Shown here one piece after another: positions 1 to 9,454 of a DNA stretch of 64,000 nucleotides. Under the pieces are notes generated by a model. That model saw only the letters and a list, made by a program, of their open reading frames with translations, searched no databases and was not told the DNA's origin. How positions within the stretch are numbered: position 1 is the stretch's first letter; every line of letters starts with the position of its first letter. Both the position numbers and the translations under genes were made by a program. Source of the DNA: Arcobacter roscoffensis (GTDB lineage Bacteria; Campylobacterota; Campylobacteria; Campylobacterales; Arcobacteraceae); contig NZ_CP100595.1 in assembly GCF_024267655.1 (NCBI RefSeq), positions 3,038,001 to 3,102,000 of the forward strand, written 5' to 3'.

Positions 1-696
1 TTTTAAAACTCTTTTTACTTTTTCACTTGCAAAGTTAATAAAAATTTCATCACCATTTTGAACCTTAGCAATATTTGCAAAAGATTGACTACATGATAAA
101 ATATCATTCTCTTCTTCATCAATCAATCTATAAACTAGTGTTCCGTTATATGATTTCAAATCCTCAATCTCTTCTAAATCAAAGTTTTCACAAGAGTTAA
201 CTTTTTGTTCTAAATCATCATTTAAAACTACAATATTTAAATCTGAATACTTTTTAATTACAGCTAGAAGTCTTACAATATTTTCAACTCTATCATGCTC
301 AATAATATCATCACCAATAATTAGTGTTTTGAAAGTAGACTCTTTTGATGCCTCGAAAGCCTCTTCAAACTCTTCTTCCCCTGCACTACTTTCTGCTGAA
401 ATATACCCTAAGTCTAAATCATCAATGTAAGCTTTTATATTTTCATCACAATTTTTTACAAAAGCGTCAAGAAGTAAGGCGCAAATACCCTCTTCACTTC
501 CCACTTCATATTTTATAAATTGTGTGTAATAAAGCTTGATATCGATGTTATCAATTGGGTGCATATAAACAAATTTTGCATTTGTTTTTGCTATTGATTC
601 AATAATTGAGTCTACGTAAACCTCTTTATTATTAGAAAGCATTGTTCCTAAAGTAATTACAAAATCACTTTTAGCAATAAGCTCTTTTTTATTCAT
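1..696 (-). CDS. NuoF-position protein of the Campylobacterota complex I operon (partial)
   Basis: The reading frame opens at ATG 696 and runs off the left edge, so about 232 residues are visible (starting MNKKELIAKSDFVITLGTML). Its start overlaps the stop of the NuoE-like gene by one base (TAATG), so the two are translationally coupled. In this phylum the NuoF slot is filled by a protein (Cj1574c/HP1265 type) unrelated to the NADH-binding NuoF. Consistent with that, the visible part shows no NADH or FMN glycine motif and no clustered iron-sulfur cysteines. The N-terminal stretch with LGTMLSNN recalls the molybdopterin-domain part of NuoG, but that is an impression only. Probable role: peripheral subunit of complex I taking electrons from a donor other than NADH. 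Confidence 0.75.
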   Translation of the reverse strand, partial: MNKKELIAKSDFVITLGTMLSNNKEVYVDSIIESIAKTNAKFVYMHPIDNIDIKLYYTQFIKYEVGSEEGICALLLDAFVKNCDENIKAYIDDLDLGYISAESSAGEEEFEEAFEASKESTFKTLIIGDDIIEHDRVENIVRLLAVIKKYSDLNIVVLNDDLEQKVNSCENFDLEEIEDLKSYNGTLVYRLIDEEENDILSCSQSFANIAKVQNGDEIFINFASEKVKRVLK

Positions 697-971
697 TATT
701 TAGCATCCTGTGAAGCTTCTTCTTCAACTTCTTTTGCTTCTGGTTTAACTTTCTTTACAACTAAAGTCCAGTCAACTTCATTGAATTTAATAGAGTTCAT
801 TAAAGTATAACCTGCTTCATAAACAACATCAGCAGATTTTTGGATATTTTCAAAGTCACCAATCTCAAACATAATAATAGCTGTTTCACCATCAGCAATT
901 TGAGTATCCATAAGCTCTAACATTCTGTCATAGAAGTCGTTTTTTAAATGTCTTAAATCAAATCTTTTCAT
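696..971 (-). CDS. NuoE-like small subunit of complex I (Campylobacterota type)
   Basis: This 91-residue protein sits 12 bases after nuoD, where nuoE lies in other bacteria. It has no cysteine at all, so it cannot carry the [2Fe-2S] cluster of true NuoE. The Campylobacterota equivalent (Cj1575c/HP1264 type) is known to replace NuoE. The C-terminal 20 residues are Glu/Lys rich and probably disordered. Its function rests on position and size, because no catalytic motif is visible. Confidence 0.75.
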   Translation of the reverse strand: MKRFDLRHLKNDFYDRMLELMDTQIADGETAIIMFEIGDFENIQKSADVVYEAGYTLMNSIKFNEVDWTLVVKKVKPEAKEVEEEASQDAK

Positions 972-983
972 ACTTCTATTCCC

Positions 984-2216
984 CTATCTATCAATTTCAC
1001 CAAATACGATGTTTAGGTTACCAATAATAGTAACAACGTCAGCTAATTGTGTTCCAACTAAAATCTCTTCTAAAATAGCTGTATGTTGGAAACTTGGTGT
1101 TCTCATTTTAAGTCTATAAGCGTAAGGCGTTCCATCACTTACAACAAAATATCCTAACTCACCCTTTGGTGACTCAGTTGCAACATAAACTTCACCTTTT
1201 GGTGGTCTCATTCCTTGTGTTACAAGTACGAAGTGTTGCATTAAAGAGTAGTTTTGAGTCATAATTTGCTCTTTTGGAGCTGAAATATACTCAGGTGCAT
1301 GAGCCATAAGTTGAGACTCACTTTCCATGTACATTGGGAATAATTGTCTTAAAATCTTTGCAGACTCTCTAATCTCAGCAATACAAAGTTTGTATCTACC
1401 ATAAGAATCACAAGTTTTAGAAATAGGTACATCGAAATCTAATTCATCATAAATTCCATAAGGCATCTCTTTTCTTAAATCCCATTTAATACCAGCACCT
1501 CTTAAAGCAATACCTGAACATCCCCAGTCTTTTGCCATTTGAGGTGTAATAACACCTACATTTTCAAGTCTCATTTTCCAGATTCTATTTTCTGTTAATA
1601 AACCTTCATATTTTTCTAATTCTTCATGTAAGATTTTTAAGAATGACTCACAATCATCAATCCAGTTAGATGGTAAGTCTAAAGGAACTCCACCAATTCT
1701 AACAGCTGAGTGAGTAAGTCTTGCACCACAATAGTCTTCAATTAAGTCCATTGCGTATTCTCTTTCTCTAAAACAATATAAGAACATAGACATAGCACCA
1801 ACATCAAGTGCGTGAGTTGCTAGCCAGAAAAGATGCGAAGTAATTCTATTTAATTCTAAAAGCATAGTTCTAATAATCTCTGCTCTTCTTGGTGCTTCAA
1901 TACCAAGTAATTTTTCAATAGCTAAAGCATAACCATAGTTATTTGAAGTTGCAGCGATATAATCCATTCTATCTGTAGTTGGTAAGAACTCATTATAAAT
2001 CATATTCTCAGCCATCTTTTCCATACCTCTGTGAAGGTATCCAATTAATGGTCTTGATTTTACAACTTCCTCACCTTGTAATTCTAAAGCAAGTCTTAAC
2101 TGACCGTGAGCTGATGGGTGTTGAGGCCCGAAGTTCACCATCATAGTGTTATCTTCTCTCTCGAAGTTTATATTTTCAAAAAAAGGTTTTAATCTATTTG
2201 GTTGTTGTGTTTGCAT
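984..2216 (-). CDS. nuoD: NADH-quinone oxidoreductase subunit D
   Basis: NuoD is the 49-kDa-type subunit of complex I and helps form the quinone-binding pocket beside cluster N2. The 410-residue length is normal for the family. The conserved N-terminal motif [20 protein letters not shown] is present, as is the ESPKGELG segment near the C-terminus. It lies between nuoC (6-base gap) and the NuoE-like gene (12-base gap), in the order nuoA-B-C-D-E-F. NuoC and NuoD are separate genes here, not a fusion. Confidence 0.97.
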   Translation of the reverse strand: MQTQQPNRLKPFFENINFEREDNTMMVNFGPQHPSAHGQLRLALELQGEEVVKSRPLIGYLHRGMEKMAENMIYNEFLPTTDRMDYIAATSNNYGYALAIEKLLGIEAPRRAEIIRTMLLELNRITSHLFWLATHALDVGAMSMFLYCFREREYAMDLIEDYCGARLTHSAVRIGGVPLDLPSNWIDDCESFLKILHEELEKYEGLLTENRIWKMRLENVGVITPQMAKDWGCSGIALRGAGIKWDLRKEMPYGIYDELDFDVPISKTCDSYGRYKLCIAEIRESAKILRQLFPMYMESESQLMAHAPEYISAPKEQIMTQNYSLMQHFVLVTQGMRPPKGEVYVATESPKGELGYFVVSDGTPYAYRLKMRTPSFQHTAILEEILVGTQLADVVTIIGNLNIVFGEIDR

Positions 2217-2222
2217 ATTTTA

Positions 2223-3026
2223 TTACCTTCTTCTTTTTAAAACAACTGATTCTTCAGGTTTTAATTTTTTCATAATTGGTGTGGCATTATCTTCTTGATA
2301 GTTAATAGATGTTTCAGGCTCAAACTGCGAAATATCAGTATCAAATGGTACTTCATGTCCAAGTCTTGCAAATCTAGTTGTGTCATATCTATCAATTGCA
2401 GCTGGATCTCTTTGTTCAGGTCCTATAATATCTCTAGCTTCTTTTCCGAAGATTTTATCAACTTCATACCATGAAGCCGCCTCATCACCTTGAAGTGGAT
2501 AAGTTTTTCTAAGTGGATGGTCATACCAATCATCTGGCATAATAATTCTTTTCATATTAGGGTGATTTACTACTTTTACACCTAACATATCATACATTTC
2601 TCTCTCAGACCAGTTTGCTGATTTAAATAAAGAAGTTACAGATTCAATAGCATCATCTTTTCCTAAGAAACATTTAATTCTTAATCTTTTATGTTTTGAT
2701 AATGATAGCATTTCATAAAATAGTTCATAACCATCTCTTTTAGCTAAATAATCAATAGCTGATAACTCCATTAACATATCATATTCAAGCTCATCTTTTA
2801 AAAGAGTCATTGCATCAACAATAGAGTTTTTATCTATATGAATTACTAAGTGAGTATGCTCAATATATGCTTCTTTTACATCAATTTTTGATGCAAAAGT
2901 TTCATAATCTTTGGCAAACTGCTCATCTTCATTTGTATCAAGTCTTGGTAAACTTGGTGTTACATAAAATCTATCTGAGAAGTATGACTTTCTTTGTACA
3001 TCATCTTTTGGTTTATACTGTCTCAT
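2223..3026 (-). CDS. nuoC: NADH-quinone oxidoreductase subunit C
   Basis: NuoC is the 30-kDa-type peripheral subunit of complex I. The family signature is seen in SANWSEREMYDMLGV and in HPNMKRIIMPDDWYDHPLRK. At 267 residues it is longer than minimal NuoC proteins, with an N-terminal extension of about 40 residues and a charged C-terminal tail. Its ATG overlaps the nuoB stop by one base (TAATG), indicating coupled translation. Confidence 0.95.
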   Translation of the reverse strand: MRQYKPKDDVQRKSYFSDRFYVTPSLPRLDTNEDEQFAKDYETFASKIDVKEAYIEHTHLVIHIDKNSIVDAMTLLKDELEYDMLMELSAIDYLAKRDGYELFYEMLSLSKHKRLRIKCFLGKDDAIESVTSLFKSANWSEREMYDMLGVKVVNHPNMKRIIMPDDWYDHPLRKTYPLQGDEAASWYEVDKIFGKEARDIIGPEQRDPAAIDRYDTTRFARLGHEVPFDTDISQFEPETSINYQEDNATPIMKKLKPEESVVLKRRR

Positions 3027-3535
3027 TAAATTAACCTTTTTTTCTTCTTAGCTCTAAAGATTGATTCTTTTCTAATCTTCTTTTGTAGAGTCATTAATGC
3101 ATACTGTAATGTTTCAGGTCTTGGAGCACAACCTGGCAAGTAAATATCAACAGGTACAATTCTATCTGCACCTTGAACTGTTGCATAAGTATTAAACATA
3201 CCACCAGTGTTAGCACATGATCCCATAGAAATTACCCATTTTGGGTCAGGCATTTGGTCATAAAGTCTTCTCATGAACTCAGCGTGTTTCTTTGTTAATG
3301 TACCTGCAATGATAATACAGTCAGATTGTCTTGGAGATGCTCTAAAAATAGTACCAAATCTATCGAAGTCATATCTTGATGCACCTGTTGCCATCATTTC
3401 AATGGCACAACATGCTAAACCGTATGTCATAGGCCAAATTGAGTTTGACCTACCAAAATTTACAAGCTTATCAATAGTTGTTAATTTTATAGGCGCTCCG
3501 CCATCTTGTAAATAATTTACTTTATGCTGTGCCAT
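3026..3535 (-). CDS. nuoB: NADH-quinone oxidoreductase subunit B
   Basis: NuoB holds the terminal [4Fe-4S] cluster N2 of complex I. The ligand pattern is intact: the tandem Cys pair in [11 protein letters not shown], the Cys in MGSCANTGG and the Cys in LPGCAPRPE. The frame is open up to an ATG at 3556, but the start at 3535 ([11 protein letters not shown]) is preferred because an AGGAG box lies about 7 bases upstream and it begins like known NuoB proteins. With this start the gene overlaps nuoA by 19 bases. Confidence 0.96.
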   Translation of the reverse strand: MAQHKVNYLQDGGAPIKLTTIDKLVNFGRSNSIWPMTYGLACCAIEMMATGASRYDFDRFGTIFRASPRQSDCIIIAGTLTKKHAEFMRRLYDQMPDPKWVISMGSCANTGGMFNTYATVQGADRIVPVDIYLPGCAPRPETLQYALMTLQKKIRKESIFRAKKKKRLI

Positions 3536-3906
3536 TCTAAGGCTCCTTTCTTCCATTCATATAAGAATCCTATAGATAAAATAGTGATAAATAAAATCAT
3601 TGCTACAAACCCAAACCAACCTAATATCTTAAAGTTGATAGCCCATGGGAACATAAAAATAATTTCAACATCAAATAGAATGAATAGCAATGCAACTAAG
3701 TAGAACTGCGTAGAGATTGTATTTGGTTGCTTTGTAACTTCTGGTCCACACTCATAAAGTGTAGTCTTAAGTTTTTCAGTATCAAGTCTAGCAATCTTCC
3801 TACTAACAAACCTTGATAACCATACAGTAGCACCAAATGCAGCAAATGTTACCACAAACATAACAAATGCACCGAAATAAGGATGTGCAAAATCCATATG
3901 TGTCAT
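3517..3906 (-). CDS. nuoA: NADH-quinone oxidoreductase subunit A
   Basis: This is the first gene of the nuo operon. NuoA is a small membrane subunit; this 129-residue version has three predicted transmembrane helices (about residues 12-32, 68-88 and 96-116) and the conserved loop [11 protein letters not shown] between the first two. An AAGGAT ribosome-binding site precedes the ATG at 3906. A 525-base gene-free stretch upstream presumably holds the operon promoter. Confidence 0.95.
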   Translation of the reverse strand: MTHMDFAHPYFGAFVMFVVTFAAFGATVWLSRFVSRKIARLDTEKLKTTLYECGPEVTKQPNTISTQFYLVALLFILFDVEIIFMFPWAINFKILGWFGFVAMILFITILSIGFLYEWKKGALEWHSIK

Positions 3907-4431
3907 ATCGTATATCCTTTATAAAACTTTCTAAAAAAGTTTACTTGAAGCTTAAATATAGTACCTAAATAGTATTAAATAGCCACTTTAATAGTTATGC
4001 AATGATATTTCTATCCCCATAAAAAAAAGCTTATTGGCTATTTTTTTGCTACACATGTAATCAAATTGACACCAAATGAAACACTATACTTCTATACCAA
4101 CTTTTTATAGTCTTTTAAAACCATTATAAAAGAAGTATCTAAAATTGGTATGATAAACTTACATATAATTATCATAAAAAATATAGTTCACTTGTTTTAA
4201 AATCTCAATGTTTCAAAATTTCACATATTTTCTTTTTTTTCTAACTTTATATATTCTTTAAATTTTTACATTAGTTTATTTTTTTAATTTGTAAGCTTTT
4301 TATAATTTTTGTTTTATTTTATGACTAAAATCAACTTTTGTTATATTTATTATAACTTTTAACAATATATTATGTAACTTTTATGTAAAATACGTAAAAT
4401 TTTTTTTACTTTATTATTTTAAGGAGTTCCA
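3907..4431. other. AT-rich intergenic region between nuoA and the divergent chemoreceptor gene
   Basis: No convincing gene is seen on either strand. The region must hold the divergent promoters for nuoA (minus) and the chemoreceptor (plus), but no clear -35/-10 pair could be assigned. It contains interleaved inverted repeats at 4086-4151 (see findings). The chemoreceptor ribosome-binding site AAGGAG lies at 4421-4426. Confidence 0.6.
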
Positions 4432-6345
4432 TTGTTAAAAAGTATCAAATTTAAACTACTTGCCCTTAGTATGTTTCCTGTCTTATTAACAGTATTAATT
4501 ATTAGTATTGTTACTATTAATTTAATAGAAAACAAGTCTCAAAACACAATCAAAGATTTTGAACAAGTAATCTTAAATGAAAAAAAAGATTTACTAAAAA
4601 ATGAGGTCTTAACTGTTACAAGTATTGTTGAAGATATAATAAAAAAATCTCCTTCAAAAGAAATTGCAAAACAAAAAGCAAAAGAGATTTTAAGTAGTGC
4701 TAGATACTTAAATGGTAGTGGCTATTTCTTTGCATATGAAAACAAGGGAACTGACTATTATTTCGCCTTTCATGGAACAAAACCACAATTAAATGGCAAA
4801 AAAACAAATATCAATAAACCTGATATAAAAGGTTTCGCTTTTAGAAAAGCTTTAATTGATTCTAAAAATGATAATAACAAATTTGTAGAATACTATTATC
4901 AAAAACCTAAAACAGACAAACTTATAAAAAAGATTGCTTTTTCAAAATATATTCCTGAATTTAACTGGACAATTGTAACAGGAATTTATATAGATGATAT
5001 TGCAAAAAAAGTTCAAGTTATGGAAGACAAAACAATTGAGACTTATAACTCTTTAGTTTATACATTAGTTGGAATTACTTTTTTTGTTCTTGTTATTTTA
5101 TGTATTATAATTCCTATTATTTCTAAGATTTCAATAATTGAGCCTATAAAAACTTTAGAAAAAGGTTTAATAGAATTCCTCATGTTCATAAACGGTAAAA
5201 AAGATGATACAAGTTTAATTAAAGTTACTACAAAAGATGAAATTGGGAAACTTACAAGTGAAATAAATGAGAATATCAAAACAATTAGAGTAAACCTAAA
5301 ACAAAACAATGAAGTTCTTAAAAATGTATCAAATGTTGTAGATAGTGTGGCAAGAGGTGATTTAAGTCAAAAGATAAGTGCTTCTACAAGTGACGAGACA
5401 ATAAATCACTTAATTGAGGGGTTAAATACAATGATAAACTCTTTACACAATTTAAGTACACATACACTTGAAGTTCTTAAATCATATGAAAATAAAAACT
5501 TTACAAAAAGAGCAAATATAGATTGTGAAGCTCACTTTGAAGAACTTATGCTTGGAGTAAATAGTTTAGGTAAAGAAATATCTGCTTTACTTAAAGATAA
5601 TCTAGAAAATGGACAAACTTTATATAGTAACTCAAAAGAGTTAAATGAAAATGTAAACAAACTCTCAAAGGCTTCAAGTGAACAAGCAGCCTCTCTAGAA
5701 GAAACAGCAGCTTCACTAGAAGAAATTACAGAAACAATGAGAGATAACTCAAAAAGTATGAACTCATTATTGAGTAATGCAAATGACTTAGAATCATCAG
5801 TACAAAATGGCAAAGATTTATCAAATAAAACAAGTAAATCTATGCAAGAGATAAATGAGCAAGTAGGTTTGATTAATGAAGCTATAAAAGTTGTTGATCA
5901 AATTGCTTTCCAAACAAATATCTTATCTTTAAATGCGGCTGTTGAAGCAGCAACAGCAGGTGAGGCTGGAAAAGGTTTTGCAGTAGTTGCTCAAGAAGTT
6001 AGAAACCTAGCAAATAGAGCCTCAAATGCAGCAAGTGAAATACAAAACCTAGTGGAAAAGGCTACTTCAAAAGCAAATGAAGGTGATGAAATTGCATCAC
6101 TTATGTATACAGGTTATGAAAAACTAAATGAGAATATTTTAGAAACAACACAAATCATAAATACAGTTAGTTCAAGTTCAAAAGAGCAAATGGCAGGAGT
6201 TGAGCAAATAAACAACGCTGTATCACTTCTTGACCAAGTAACACAAGAAAATAGTTTGGTTGCCCTAAAAACAAAAGAGATTGCGAACCAAACTTCAAAT
6301 ATGGCTAGTTCATTAGTTGAAGAAACATCTAAAAATAAGTTCTAA
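4432..6345 (+). CDS. methyl-accepting chemotaxis protein with a Cache sensor domain
   Basis: This is a transmembrane chemoreceptor of 637 residues. The start is TTG at 4432, with AAGGAG five bases upstream. A first membrane helix (about 10-32) is followed by a periplasmic sCache_2-like domain (about 45-195, with [10 protein letters not shown] and [14 protein letters not shown]). A second helix (about 208-231) leads to a HAMP-like region and the cytoplasmic signalling domain. The signalling tip reads [20 protein letters not shown] followed by [14 protein letters not shown], so it should couple to CheA/CheW. No CheR/CheB-binding pentapeptide is seen at the C-terminus. The ligand is unknown; sCache_2 domains often bind small organic acids. 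No che genes are nearby. Confidence 0.93.
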   Translation: MLKSIKFKLLALSMFPVLLTVLIISIVTINLIENKSQNTIKDFEQVILNEKKDLLKNEVLTVTSIVEDIIKKSPSKEIAKQKAKEILSSARYLNGSGYFFAYENKGTDYYFAFHGTKPQLNGKKTNINKPDIKGFAFRKALIDSKNDNNKFVEYYYQKPKTDKLIKKIAFSKYIPEFNWTIVTGIYIDDIAKKVQVMEDKTIETYNSLVYTLVGITFFVLVILCIIIPIISKISIIEPIKTLEKGLIEFLMFINGKKDDTSLIKVTTKDEIGKLTSEINENIKTIRVNLKQNNEVLKNVSNVVDSVARGDLSQKISASTSDETINHLIEGLNTMINSLHNLSTHTLEVLKSYENKNFTKRANIDCEAHFEELMLGVNSLGKEISALLKDNLENGQTLYSNSKELNENVNKLSKASSEQAASLEETAASLEEITETMRDNSKSMNSLLSNANDLESSVQNGKDLSNKTSKSMQEINEQVGLINEAIKVVDQIAFQTNILSLNAAVEAATAGEAGKGFAVVAQEVRNLANRASNAASEIQNLVEKATSKANEGDEIASLMYTGYEKLNENILETTQIINTVSSSSKEQMAGVEQINNAVSLLDQVTQENSLVALKTKEIANQTSNMASSLVEETSKNKF

Positions 6346-6377
6346 CACTCTCATCCCCTTTTTTAATTCAAGTTTTC

Positions 6378-6585
6378 TTAAGGTGGCGACTGCCACCTAT
6401 TTTTAGTGTAATAACTATAAGTTGATGTTGACCATAAATATACTACGTAACCTTTAAAAACAAATTTTTCTTTAAGTGTTACAGTACAATCTCCAACTGC
6501 TACAGCTATAAAACCTTCACCATTTTCTATATAAAGAGTTACTTAAAACTAATGTAGTACTTGTAGCAAAAAGCTTTTTTTTAAT
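6378..6585 (-). pseudogene. remnant of a small exported protein (frameshifted, no start codon)
   Basis: Two adjoining minus-strand frames look like pieces of one small secreted protein. From 6585 the frame reads IKKKLFATSTTLVLSNS, like a signal peptide whose ATG has become ATT, with AAAGGA just upstream. Near 6542 the sense shifts by one base into VTLYIENGEGFIAVAVGDCT and onward, ending WSTSTYSYYTK before a TAA at 6378. Alternating hydrophobic residues suggest beta strands. No family is recognised. It could also be chance coding potential. Confidence 0.35.
6381..6405 (+). terminator. rho-independent terminator of the chemoreceptor gene
   Basis: A perfect 7-bp GC-rich stem (AGGTGGC / GCCACCT) with a 4-base loop is followed by ATTTTT. 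It lies 36 bases after the chemoreceptor stop codon. Confidence 0.75.
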
Positions 6586-6692
6586 ATTTTCCTTTTAAAA
6601 AAATTCATGACATCATATAATAATAAGATAAATATTTAAAAATAAGTAAATACTTGTTATCATTTTCTAGAATTTATAAGTAAGGTTAATTT

Positions 6693-7487
6693 ATGAAAGT
6701 AGATACACAAACAATTTATAATAAACACCATGTCAACACACAAGAATCAAAAACAACTAATAAAAATACTTCTTACAATAAAGATACTATACCTATAGAA
6801 AATGATAGTAAATATAAAAATGCTCCAGAATTTAAAGCTTTTATACAAAAATGGATGGATAAGGGAGACTCTGAAATTATAGCTAGAGAAAGGGCAACTT
6901 TTTATGCTCAAGCTGGTTTATTAGAATATGGCGATTTGAAACTTGAAGATTTAGAATATGGAAACAAAAAACATGGTTTAAATTTAATAAATAATAGTGT
7001 TTTAAAAAATGCCATACTTGAGACTTTTGATTCTTTAGATAATGAAGGAGTTGGGATATTAGTACGACGATTATTCAAGCATGATGTAGAACTAAATCCT
7101 AATAAAAATAAAGATTATGAAAGCATAGCCTTCCAAGAGCTTATAGATGAATTTGCTTCTAAATTGAATAAATTAGGAGGCTTATATAACATAGATGATA
7201 AAAAGTATTCAAATTATAAAGATTTACAGTTTGATGGAAATATCAATATATTAGAGAATATGAGTCAGCTAGAAAAAAACTTCATCTATGATACATTAGT
7301 AGAATATTTTAAAGAGCATATAAATAAAATATCTTTAATTGAGCAGATACATAATGAACCTTGGACGGAAGCAAAAGATGCTTTTAATGTTCTAATTAGT
7401 AATTTTGAAAAAAAAGTAAGTGAAGAAAATGATAATCATAAAGCCTTAAATCAATATACTAAAAATAATAAACCTATTCCCTATTAG
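6693..7487 (+). CDS. hypothetical protein of 264 residues
   Basis: This protein is not recognised. The sequence is strongly hydrophilic, with no signal peptide and no membrane helix, so it is probably cytoplasmic. The first 45 residues are rich in Asn, Thr and Lys and look disordered. The rest appears largely helical, with an acidic/basic pattern (for example FKAFIQKWMDKGDSEIIARE). It stands alone between the chemoreceptor and a convergent AAA+ gene and ends just before a bidirectional terminator. An AAGG box lies about 8 bases before the ATG. Coding is supported by the long open frame and normal codon use. Confidence 0.7.
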   Translation: MKVDTQTIYNKHHVNTQESKTTNKNTSYNKDTIPIENDSKYKNAPEFKAFIQKWMDKGDSEIIARERATFYAQAGLLEYGDLKLEDLEYGNKKHGLNLINNSVLKNAILETFDSLDNEGVGILVRRLFKHDVELNPNKNKDYESIAFQELIDEFASKLNKLGGLYNIDDKKYSNYKDLQFDGNINILENMSQLEKNFIYDTLVEYFKEHINKISLIEQIHNEPWTEAKDAFNVLISNFEKKVSEENDNHKALNQYTKNNKPIPY

Positions 7488-7510
7488 TGTTATCTAAAAA
7501 GAGTTTATTA

Positions 7511-7536
7511 TTAAGAAGTAGTAAACTACTTCTTAA
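7511..7536. terminator. bidirectional terminator between convergent genes
   Basis: A 12-bp perfect inverted repeat (TTAAGAAGTAGT and its complement) is separated by 2 bases. It is flanked by GAGTTT/AAACTC and by A and T runs on the two sides, so it can serve both the hypothetical gene (plus) and the AAA+ gene (minus). Confidence 0.7.
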
Positions 7537-7539
7537 ACT

Positions 7540-9273
7540 CTAAAAAAAGCCTACTTTATTTTCAGAATCAAACTGACCTTTTTGCTCTTTTTGAATCTGT
7601 TCTTTAAAGTCTTCTACTTTAAATACTGGCTCATCACTTACAGCTAATTTATACGCTGTATTTTTTATAACAAGCTCAATTTGTCCACCTGTTAACTCAT
7701 AAGAAGCTAAGTCTTCAATATCAAAGTTTTCATCAAGTGGTAAAGCCTCAGGTAAAAGCTTTTCCCAAAGTAGTACTCTTTGAGCTTTATTTGGTTTCAT
7801 AAACTCAATTTTATAGTTAAATCTTCTTGAAAATGCCTTATCTAAGTTTTCAAGTAAGTTTGTTGTAGCTATTAAAATTCCGTCAAATCTCTCAATCTGC
7901 TCTAAGAAAATATTTTGCATTTGGTTATGCATTTTATCACTACCACTTCCAGCACCTGTAGTTCTTGAACTTAAGAATTGGTCTGCTTCATTTAAAAGTA
8001 AAATTGGCTCAGATTTTGAGATTTCTCTAAGCTCATAATACTTATCAAAAATAGCTCTTACATTCTTTTCACTCTCACCTACATACATAGAAAGTATTTT
8101 TGAACAATCAAAACTAAGAACTTCTTTTTTAAGGGATTTTGCCATTGCTAAAGCTGTTAATGTTTTACCAGTTCCTGCAACTCCATAGAAAATGATTTTT
8201 GCATCAATTCCTCTTTTTTTGTCTTTTATTCCCCACTGCTTAAGTCTGTTTGCAACTGTTTTATCAACTTGTTGTAAAAGTGCGTCTAAAGTCTCTTTTG
8301 TTTTATCATTTAAAACCACATCATCTAAACTTTTAGATGTATTTACAAGCTCAAACATATCTTGGTCTTTTATAACTGAGTCTAGTTTTATTTTTGTTCT
8401 TCTAGTCTTTTTCTTTGTTGGGTGAGAGATTTTATATAAAATCTCATCAGGAATATAGAAGTTTCTATTTATTCCACCAAAGGCTGTAAGAACTTCATCA
8501 TAATCAACTAAACCTTTTGATACAAGGTTTGAGCTTTCTTCAAGTAAACTTCTATATTTTATCTTTTCATAATCATCAGATGAGATTAGTTCAATTAAAG
8601 CATTCATATCTCTAATTGATCCATCACCACCTGAATACTCTTCTTTTAGTAAAGCTAAAAATAACGTTTGCTCTTGATCACCCAAATCATTTTCTTTAAA
8701 AAAATCTTCAAGCATAATAGAGCTATTTGTTACTTTTACTCTCTCTTTAATTCTATTTTCTAGTAAAACAAGTTTTGATTTTAGCCTGTTTGAACTAGGA
8801 GAGTTAATATCAAAGTTTTTTCTAACTACATTTAATTGTTGTACTAAATCTATCTTGAAAAACTGATCTTGTAAGTACTCTAAGTGATCTGTATAACTTT
8901 TAATTTCAGGAAGAATAAAGTCCCCTGAAAGATTCTCAAATAGTTTTAAATATGAGCTTGAAAGTGCAATATTTGAGTTTAATAATTCAAGTTTTGAAAC
9001 TTCATTTAATTTTATTTGATCAAAGGCAACTTGAACTAACCAACCACACTCCAAAAGGGATTTAATTATGTCTAATTTATCTAAGTGTTCATACTCTTTT
9101 ATGTCACAAAATTCAGATAATACATCTATTACTACTAAAGTGTCTCTACCCTTTACATACTCTTTTGTTAAGTACTGAAGTAAAAGACCTTCATCTTTTT
9201 TACATTTTAACCTTTTATAAAAATTCGTCTTTGTAATATCCGAAGCTTTTATAAAATTAACTAATTCTTTCAT
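7540..9273 (-). CDS. AAA+ family ATPase with an atypical Walker B
   Basis: This protein has 577 residues: an unrecognised, mainly helical N-terminal part of about 300 residues followed by a C-terminal AAA+ module. Walker A is GVAGTGKT (364-371), Walker B is ILLLNEAD (424-431), sensor 1 is IATTN (about 468-472) and an arginine-finger candidate is SRRF (482-485). Walker B has Asn where most AAA+ proteins have Asp; the catalytic Glu429 is kept. A pore-like SMYVGESEKN motif resembles those of Cdc48/FtsH-type remodelling ATPases. Likely an ATP-driven protein remodeller with unknown substrate. It is a single gene, without a recognisable partner. Confidence 0.85.
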   Translation of the reverse strand: MKELVNFIKASDITKTNFYKRLKCKKDEGLLLQYLTKEYVKGRDTLVVIDVLSEFCDIKEYEHLDKLDIIKSLLECGWLVQVAFDQIKLNEVSKLELLNSNIALSSSYLKLFENLSGDFILPEIKSYTDHLEYLQDQFFKIDLVQQLNVVRKNFDINSPSSNRLKSKLVLLENRIKERVKVTNSSIMLEDFFKENDLGDQEQTLFLALLKEEYSGGDGSIRDMNALIELISSDDYEKIKYRSLLEESSNLVSKGLVDYDEVLTAFGGINRNFYIPDEILYKISHPTKKKTRRTKIKLDSVIKDQDMFELVNTSKSLDDVVLNDKTKETLDALLQQVDKTVANRLKQWGIKDKKRGIDAKIIFYGVAGTGKTLTALAMAKSLKKEVLSFDCSKILSMYVGESEKNVRAIFDKYYELREISKSEPILLLNEADQFLSSRTTGAGSGSDKMHNQMQNIFLEQIERFDGILIATTNLLENLDKAFSRRFNYKIEFMKPNKAQRVLLWEKLLPEALPLDENFDIEDLASYELTGGQIELVIKNTAYKLAVSDEPVFKVEDFKEQIQKEQKGQFDSENKVGFF

Positions 9274-9454
9274 CTATTTAAAATATCCTATATAATATAT
9301 GTGTAACCTTTGATAATACATTAAAGTCTCTTAACTATTAATAAGCCGTAAAAATTAATAAAAAATTATAGAATTGTTTCATATAAATTATTTATTAAGA
9401 ATTATTTACCTAAGATGTCATCTTTTTAAATTATAATTATTATAAGGAAAACTC

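Noticed and set aside
3273..3515. Plus-strand open frame of 80 residues inside nuoB
   Set aside because: It is the antisense shadow of the well-supported nuoB reading frame.
4022..4046. A-run, GC and T-run hairpin upstream of nuoA as a terminator
   Set aside because: The stem relies on A-T runs around only two G-C pairs and no gene ends nearby, so it is probably a chance feature of AT-rich DNA.
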